From Lederbergia citri (GTDB lineage Bacteria; Bacillota; Bacilli; Bacillales; Bacillaceae_C): a stretch of 64,000 nucleotides of DNA. Shown one piece after another: positions 62,751 through 64,000 of the stretch (position 1 is its first letter; each line of letters starts with the position of its first letter). Below the pieces are notes generated by a model. It was not told the DNA's origin and searched no databases. It saw only the letters and a program-made list of their open reading frames with translations. Position numbers and translations under genes: made by a program. Where the stretch lies: NCBI RefSeq assembly GCF_018343625.1, contig NZ_JAGYPG010000003.1, positions 3,102 to 67,101 on the forward strand, written 5' to 3'.

Positions 62751-63410
62751 ATGCTGAGCAAAAAAACGAATAATGCTGATGTTATCGGTTACTGTTGCAT
62801 GAGATTTCCAGTCTCGGATTTGAAAAAGTCAGTAGATTTTTATTGCAATGTTTTGGGCTATGAATTGAATTCTGCAGATTTTCAGTTTGGAGAGGCACAT
62901 GTTGCATTGAAAAATGGAAATGGTCCGGGTATTTTTTTGATGGAAACCAAAAAGGAAGATATCACACAATTGAAGTTTGTATTTCCTCGTTCATTCTTTA
63001 TCACAAACAGCACGGGACACGTGACGATGGTTGAGATATTAACGAATGATTTGCTTGCTTTGCATGAACGGATAAAACAAGCTGGAGCCGATATTGATAA
63101 AGAACCTGTATTTACTGACGATTTCGGTTATTTCACCTTTTATGATCCGGACGGGCACTATATTCGGGCGGTCGAAGAAAGAGGCGTGTATTTCGACTTG
63201 AAACAAAGAATGAGTTCAACCCTCAAACGGGATCTGACTGAGCATGAGAATCAATTGCTACGGGGGTTATGTGAAAAGCTAGTGTTGAACAGCAAAAGTT
63301 TCTTAGCTCCATCATCTCGGAAATTCGAGGTTATTGAGCGGGTGTCGCAAAATAATGAGGCATACAATAGGAACGGGGCGGAAGGCAGAGGAAGGAACTT
63401 AATTTACTAG
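62751..63410 (+). CDS. VOC (glyoxalase) family protein with C-terminal extension
   Basis: A 219-residue protein. The VOC domain (about 10-145) starts YCCMRFPVSDLKKSVDFYCN and ends DDFGYFTFYDPDGHYIRAVE, with the C-terminal glutamate of the metal site. A charged helical tail of about 70 residues follows (LKRDLTEHENQLLRGLCEKL). AAGGAG precedes the ATG. Substrate unknown. Confidence 0.88.
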   Translation: MLSKKTNNADVIGYCCMRFPVSDLKKSVDFYCNVLGYELNSADFQFGEAHVALKNGNGPGIFLMETKKEDITQLKFVFPRSFFITNSTGHVTMVEILTNDLLALHERIKQAGADIDKEPVFTDDFGYFTFYDPDGHYIRAVEERGVYFDLKQRMSSTLKRDLTEHENQLLRGLCEKLVLNSKSFLAPSSRKFEVIERVSQNNEAYNRNGAEGRGRNLIY

Positions 63411-63497
63411 CTTCGGCTCAGCAGAAGGATTGATTATTTAAAGGATGTGAGAACGTTTGGGGATATCGTTATGGAAGCTTTAAAAGAGGGTATGTGA
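63411..63497 (+). pseudogene. possible C-terminal gene remnant
   Basis: A frame from the stop near 63408 reads RRIDYLKDVRTFGDIVMEAL and KEGM before TGA at 63495-63497, which overlaps the next ATG. It has no start of its own. Probably the tail of a deleted gene formerly coupled to the phosphotransferase gene. Confidence 0.3.
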
Positions 63498-64000
63498 TGA
63501 GAGATATGATAGCCAAAGAAATCAAACAAAATATTGTAGAAGAATGCGTTTCAAAAATTTTAAAAAATCGCATTGGATCGCTACAAGAGTTTCATATTGA
63601 GCCAATAGAAACGATTTCAAAGAACTTCATTACAAAAGGGTTATATAGAATTTCTGGTAAAGCAGTAGTCGACAACCATCAGCAAACTTGGTCACTGATT
63701 TTAAAAATCATTCATCCAGAAAGTGATGAAAAGGATGTTCCTCAGCATCATAATTATTGGAAACGAGAAGCACTTGTATTTCAAGCCAATTTCTTAGTCG
63801 AGTGCCCTCAAAATATCCGTACACCACGATGCTACGCAGTAGAAGAAAAAGAAGACAAATCTATTTGGCTTTATTTAGAAGATATACCTGGCAACCATGA
63901 ACCTTACTGGACAGAAGAAAATCTCTGTTTTATCGCCAAGGAATTAGGGGAATTTCAAGGAGTCTACGCGGTAGGAAATAAAAAATTGCCTGATGCATCA
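63497..64000 (+). CDS. phosphotransferase (aminoglycoside phosphotransferase-like), partial
   Basis: The ATG at 63497 opens a frame of 168 codons with no stop before the window end. The N-lobe features of APH/choline-kinase-like enzymes are visible: GLYRISGKAVV as the glycine-rich strand, WSLILKIIHP with the ATP-binding lysine, YWKREALVFQANFL with the helix-C glutamate, and the hinge-like IWLYLEDIPG. The catalytic HxDxxxxN lies beyond the window. AGAGGG precedes the start. Confidence 0.78.
   Translation, partial: MRDMIAKEIKQNIVEECVSKILKNRIGSLQEFHIEPIETISKNFITKGLYRISGKAVVDNHQQTWSLILKIIHPESDEKDVPQHHNYWKREALVFQANFLVECPQNIRTPRCYAVEEKEDKSIWLYLEDIPGNHEPYWTEENLCFIAKELGEFQGVYAVGNKKLPDAS

Overview
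The window reads as chromosomal DNA of a low-GC, endospore-forming Firmicute of the Bacillaceae/Planococcaceae type. It opens with the tail of an rRNA operon (23S end, 5S, nine tRNAs). This is followed by the conserved Bacillus block rocF, sigW, rsiW, cdaA, cdaR, glmM, with a Spo0E-like gene, a textbook SigW promoter and, further on, glmS behind its ribozyme. The exact genus cannot be fixed from sequence reading alone.

Layout. 1-1.3 kb: rRNA/tRNA cluster. 1.3-8.2 kb: arginase, envelope-stress sigma/anti-sigma pair, c-di-AMP cyclase with its regulator, and phosphoglucosamine mutase. 8.2-31.1 kb: about 23 kb lies between glmM and glmS, which are neighbours in B. subtilis. It holds a lone flagellin paralogue, two methionine genes (metI with a SAM riboswitch, and a YxjG/YxjH-type MetE-like gene), a diguanylate cyclase, a five-gene ECF sigma/ABC transporter operon, a decayed IS605-type element with a broken tnpB, a TerC-family exporter, a DUF2332-like pseudogene, a duplication scar, two short-chain dehydrogenases, a Cof phosphatase, an LD-carboxypeptidase and a CYP152 P450. 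Two arrays of 51-bp palindromic repeats sit in this stretch. 31.1-33.3 kb: glmS ribozyme and glmS. 33.3-40.1 kb: RND efflux pump divergent from a DedA/PAP2-like fusion and a two-component system.

40-59 kb is accessory in character: genes are separated by long AT-rich intergenic regions carrying dispersed repeats. It holds a LysR regulator facing two HAD phosphatases and an EamA exporter, a lipoprotein nuclease flanked by about 255-bp direct repeats, and a 1754-residue secreted nuclease/5'-nucleotidase behind a PhoP-box-like array. Next come an ECF-transporter S component, proC, a ketosynthase homologue lacking both catalytic histidines that overlaps a 7TM histidine kinase, and an SOS-controlled WYL-like/YolD pair. 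59.5-64 kb holds a TetR/DUF2269/DoxX cluster of visibly higher GC, a DJ-1/PfpI protein, a VOC protein and the start of an aminoglycoside-phosphotransferase-like gene cut by the window end.

How the parts fit. SigW, CdaA/CdaR, GlmM and GlmS form the cell-envelope core. The lipoprotein nuclease and the giant nuclease/nucleotidase would together turn extracellular nucleic acid into nucleosides and phosphate, and the PhoP-like box suggests control by phosphate starvation. The strongest unusual signals are the twin 51-bp repeat arrays with one shared architecture, the Cys-Gln-Asn ketosynthase coupled to a kinase, the PhoP-box/giant nuclease locus, the direct repeats around the lipoprotein nuclease, and a HAD phosphatase with no AUG/GUG/UUG start that keeps its catalytic motif.
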